A stretch of DNA of 40,627 nucleotides from contig NZ_JSYP01000029.1 in assembly GCF_000813005.1 (NCBI RefSeq), positions 1-40,627 on the forward strand, given 5' to 3'. The position numbers and the translations under genes were made by a program. Positions 39,045-40,627 of this stretch are shown in pieces. The stretch is from Flavobacterium sp. KMS (GTDB lineage: Bacteria; Bacteroidota; Bacteroidia; Flavobacteriales; Flavobacteriaceae). The stretch's first letter is position 1; each line of letters starts with the position of its first letter. The notes under the pieces are model-generated. The model searched no databases and was not told the DNA's origin. It saw only the letters and a program-made list of their open reading frames with translations.

Positions 39045-40627
39045 CTATTTATTTGACATTAATTTTTCCAATTTTTCTAAACGTGCATTCATTTCATCAG
39101 TTGCAGCTTTTAATGATTTAGATTCAACTTTTAGTTTTTCAATTTCATTATTTTTAGCTTCTAATTCTTTGTCCTGCTCAATAATATGTAAATACAACTC
39201 TTCCGTTTTTTCAAGTAATTGTATAGATAACTCAGAAACATTGAACGAATATCCTTCTTTTGTTTTCATCAATTCGTTGATTGGTGTTATACCTGGCAAG
39301 TGATTGTTCTTTTTGATATAAGCATCTATTTCTGCCAACGTTTTAAATTTATAATCTGCTTTAATATCAGAGAATCCTTTAAAGTAATCCTCAAACACAT
39401 AATCCGCATAATATGAATTCACAGTTGTTATAGCTCCATTTACTCTCAATTTTTCATTTGGAGCATCAGACGGAGCTGTAAAGCCAATTCCAACCCAACC
39501 TTGTGTGTATATATTGTCAGTATTTAAAGTTGCTCCTTTTTTAGAATCAACACCATACCAAGGCTCTTTCACAAGATCTGCTAAATTTAAAGGATGTAAA
39601 GCTTTGTTCTCATCAGTATAATCTAATGTACCTTCATCAGAATTTATCACCAACTTAGTTAATGTTTGATTTGCACCAACCATGTCAACCATGTTAAAAC
39701 TTGTAGTAACACCTGCCTCGTCTTTATAATTTAATTCGCCTAGAGAACCATCATATTCAAGAGACGTTAGTGTTTCTACTCCTTTTACTAATGTTGACAT
39801 ATCGATAGGAGAATCTACTCCTGCTTCATCTGTATATGTCAAAGTATGTTTATCAAATACTTGTCCACGCTCATCTGTAGTCTGTGTAACAACATCTTTT
39901 AAAGTAGTAACAGTTTCTTTAATAGCTGCTGGATTTCCTGCTGCATCTGTAAAAGTTGCAATGTCATGTCCAGTAGTTACAGTTGGTACAAATGAAGTAA
40001 CTCCATCAGCTCCTTTTAATCCAGCAAGTTCCTCTGCAGTAAAATCAGCGTATGTAAATGATTTACCATCGGCTCCATTATTACCACTTACCTTAACCCA
40101 ATTACCATCGGCATCTTTAATGTAAACAATACCTGTTTTAGTATCAATCCAAGCAGTAGTACCAGCAGGTGGTGTAACACCATCTAATCCAGGAACTCCA
40201 GGACCTCCAGCTAAACCAGCTGCGCCATCAACTCCATCTTTTCCATTTACTTTAACCCACTTACCGTCGGCAACTTTAACATAGATATAACCTGTTGTAG
40301 TGTCAACCCAAGCAGTAGTTCCAGCAGGTGCTGTAACACCATCTATTCCAGGAATACCAGCACCACCAGCTAAACCAGCTGCACCATCAACTCCATTATT
40401 TCCACTTACTTTTATCCATTCTCCTGTATTAGGATCTTTGATAAACACAACTCCTAAATCATTTACTAGGATAGTAGCTTCGGCTGGAATAGTAACTCCA
40501 GGATCTCCAGGATTACCCTGAATACCTTTGATACCATCGGCACCGTTGTTTCCACTTACCTTAACCCAATTACCATCAGCATCTTTAATGTAAACAATAC
40601 CTGTTTTAGTATCAATCCAAGCAGTAG
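39045..40627 (-). CDS. Collagen-like/ETLT-repeat surface fibre protein, N-terminus beyond the right edge
   Basis: The frame is open from the stop at 39045 to the window end (527 codons). An internal ATG at 40448 is not the start: the frame continues upstream with the same repeats. From the edge: units of about 53 residues with PAGTTAWIDTKTGIVYIKDA, GNWVKVSGNNGADG and collagen-like GLAGGPGVPGLDG stretches. Then ETLTSLEYDGSLGELNY-type modules related to those of the left-edge protein. The C-terminal 130 residues contain LRVNGAITTVNSYYADYVF, a segment ending HLPGI, and a coiled coil (LEAKNNEIEKLKVESKSLKA), the ending common to Bacteroidota tail-fibre-like proteins. Likely a trimeric extracellular fibre. 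The Ig-like protein gene follows 70 nt downstream. Confidence 0.87.
   Translation of the reverse strand, partial: TAWIDTKTGIVYIKDADGNWVKVSGNNGADGIKGIQGNPGDPGVTIPAEATILVNDLGVVFIKDPNTGEWIKVSGNNGVDGAAGLAGGAGIPGIDGVTAPAGTTAWVDTTTGYIYVKVADGKWVKVNGKDGVDGAAGLAGGPGVPGLDGVTPPAGTTAWIDTKTGIVYIKDADGNWVKVSGNNGADGKSFTYADFTAEELAGLKGADGVTSFVPTVTTGHDIATFTDAAGNPAAIKETVTTLKDVVTQTTDERGQVFDKHTLTYTDEAGVDSPIDMSTLVKGVETLTSLEYDGSLGELNYKDEAGVTTSFNMVDMVGANQTLTKLVINSDEGTLDYTDENKALHPLNLADLVKEPWYGVDSKKGATLNTDNIYTQGWVGIGFTAPSDAPNEKLRVNGAITTVNSYYADYVFEDYFKGFSDIKADYKFKTLAEIDAYIKKNNHLPGITPINELMKTKEGYSFNVSELSIQLLEKTEELYLHIIEQDKELEAKNNEIEKLKVESKSLKAATDEMNARLEKLEKLMSNK
40120..40627. repeat. 159-bp in-frame repeats with collagen-like insert
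   Basis: The 'AAGCAGTAGT.CCAGCAGGTG' segment recurs at 159-bp spacing (about 40151 and 40310) and again at about 40619; the intervening unit is a divergent version. It encodes about 53-residue modules. It runs to the window end. Confidence 0.8.

Noticed and set aside
40448..40448. ATG as start of the right-edge fibre gene
   Set aside because: The frame continues upstream to the window edge with the same repeat modules and there is no signal peptide after this ATG, so the true start lies outside.
40300..40521. Plus-strand 73-codon Pro/Ala-rich frame
   Set aside because: It is the antisense of the collagen-like Gly-rich repeats.

Overview
The window is AT-rich chromosomal DNA from a member of the Bacteroidota, most likely Flavobacterium or a close relative. 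Supporting signs are two PorP/SprF proteins, a CHU_C-type sorting domain, a PorE-like OmpA protein, several TAnnTTTG (-7) promoter elements, A-rich translation starts without Shine-Dalgarno sequences, and intergenic 'TTTGAACCTTTG' repeats. No rRNA, tRNA, CRISPR array, prophage or insertion sequence was recognised.

Left part (1-11.4 kb): the N-terminal 598 codons of a secreted protein built from 148-residue super-repeats run off the left edge. Then come a PepSY-like periplasmic protein, an MprF-type membrane protein, a small lipoprotein and a B12-dependent (class II) ribonucleotide reductase. About 1.7 kb without genes follows, half of it a nested repeat island with palindromic REP-like units.

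Middle (11.4-23.4 kb): two tandem CAP-domain lipoproteins, a PfkB sugar kinase and a decayed copy of its 3' end between the CAP genes; a divergent MFS exporter/AraC pair; a solitary PorP/SprF gene; a 2H phosphoesterase; an AraC regulator with two short-chain dehydrogenases; a divergent DoxX/HxlR pair; and a DUF695-like protein.

Regulatory block (23.8-31.0 kb, all + strand): soluble histidine kinase, NtrC-type sigma-54 activator, DMP19-like protein behind a good -24/-12 site, Rnk/GreA-C protein, and three paralogous AraC-type regulators. The kinase and activator probably drive the DMP19-like gene through sigma-54. This is the most coherent candidate for an uncharacterised system here.

Right part (31.1-40.6 kb, all - strand): after a small hypothetical gene comes a type IX secretion/gliding-type cassette, transcribed leftwards: CHU_C-domain protein, PorP/SprF, PorE-like OmpA protein. 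Upstream of it lie a large secreted protein (four Ig-like repeats plus a Rossmann-like C-terminal domain) and a collagen-like repeat protein that runs off the right edge. The edge proteins share 'ETLT.L' repeat units, so the window seems to be bracketed by related surface fibres.
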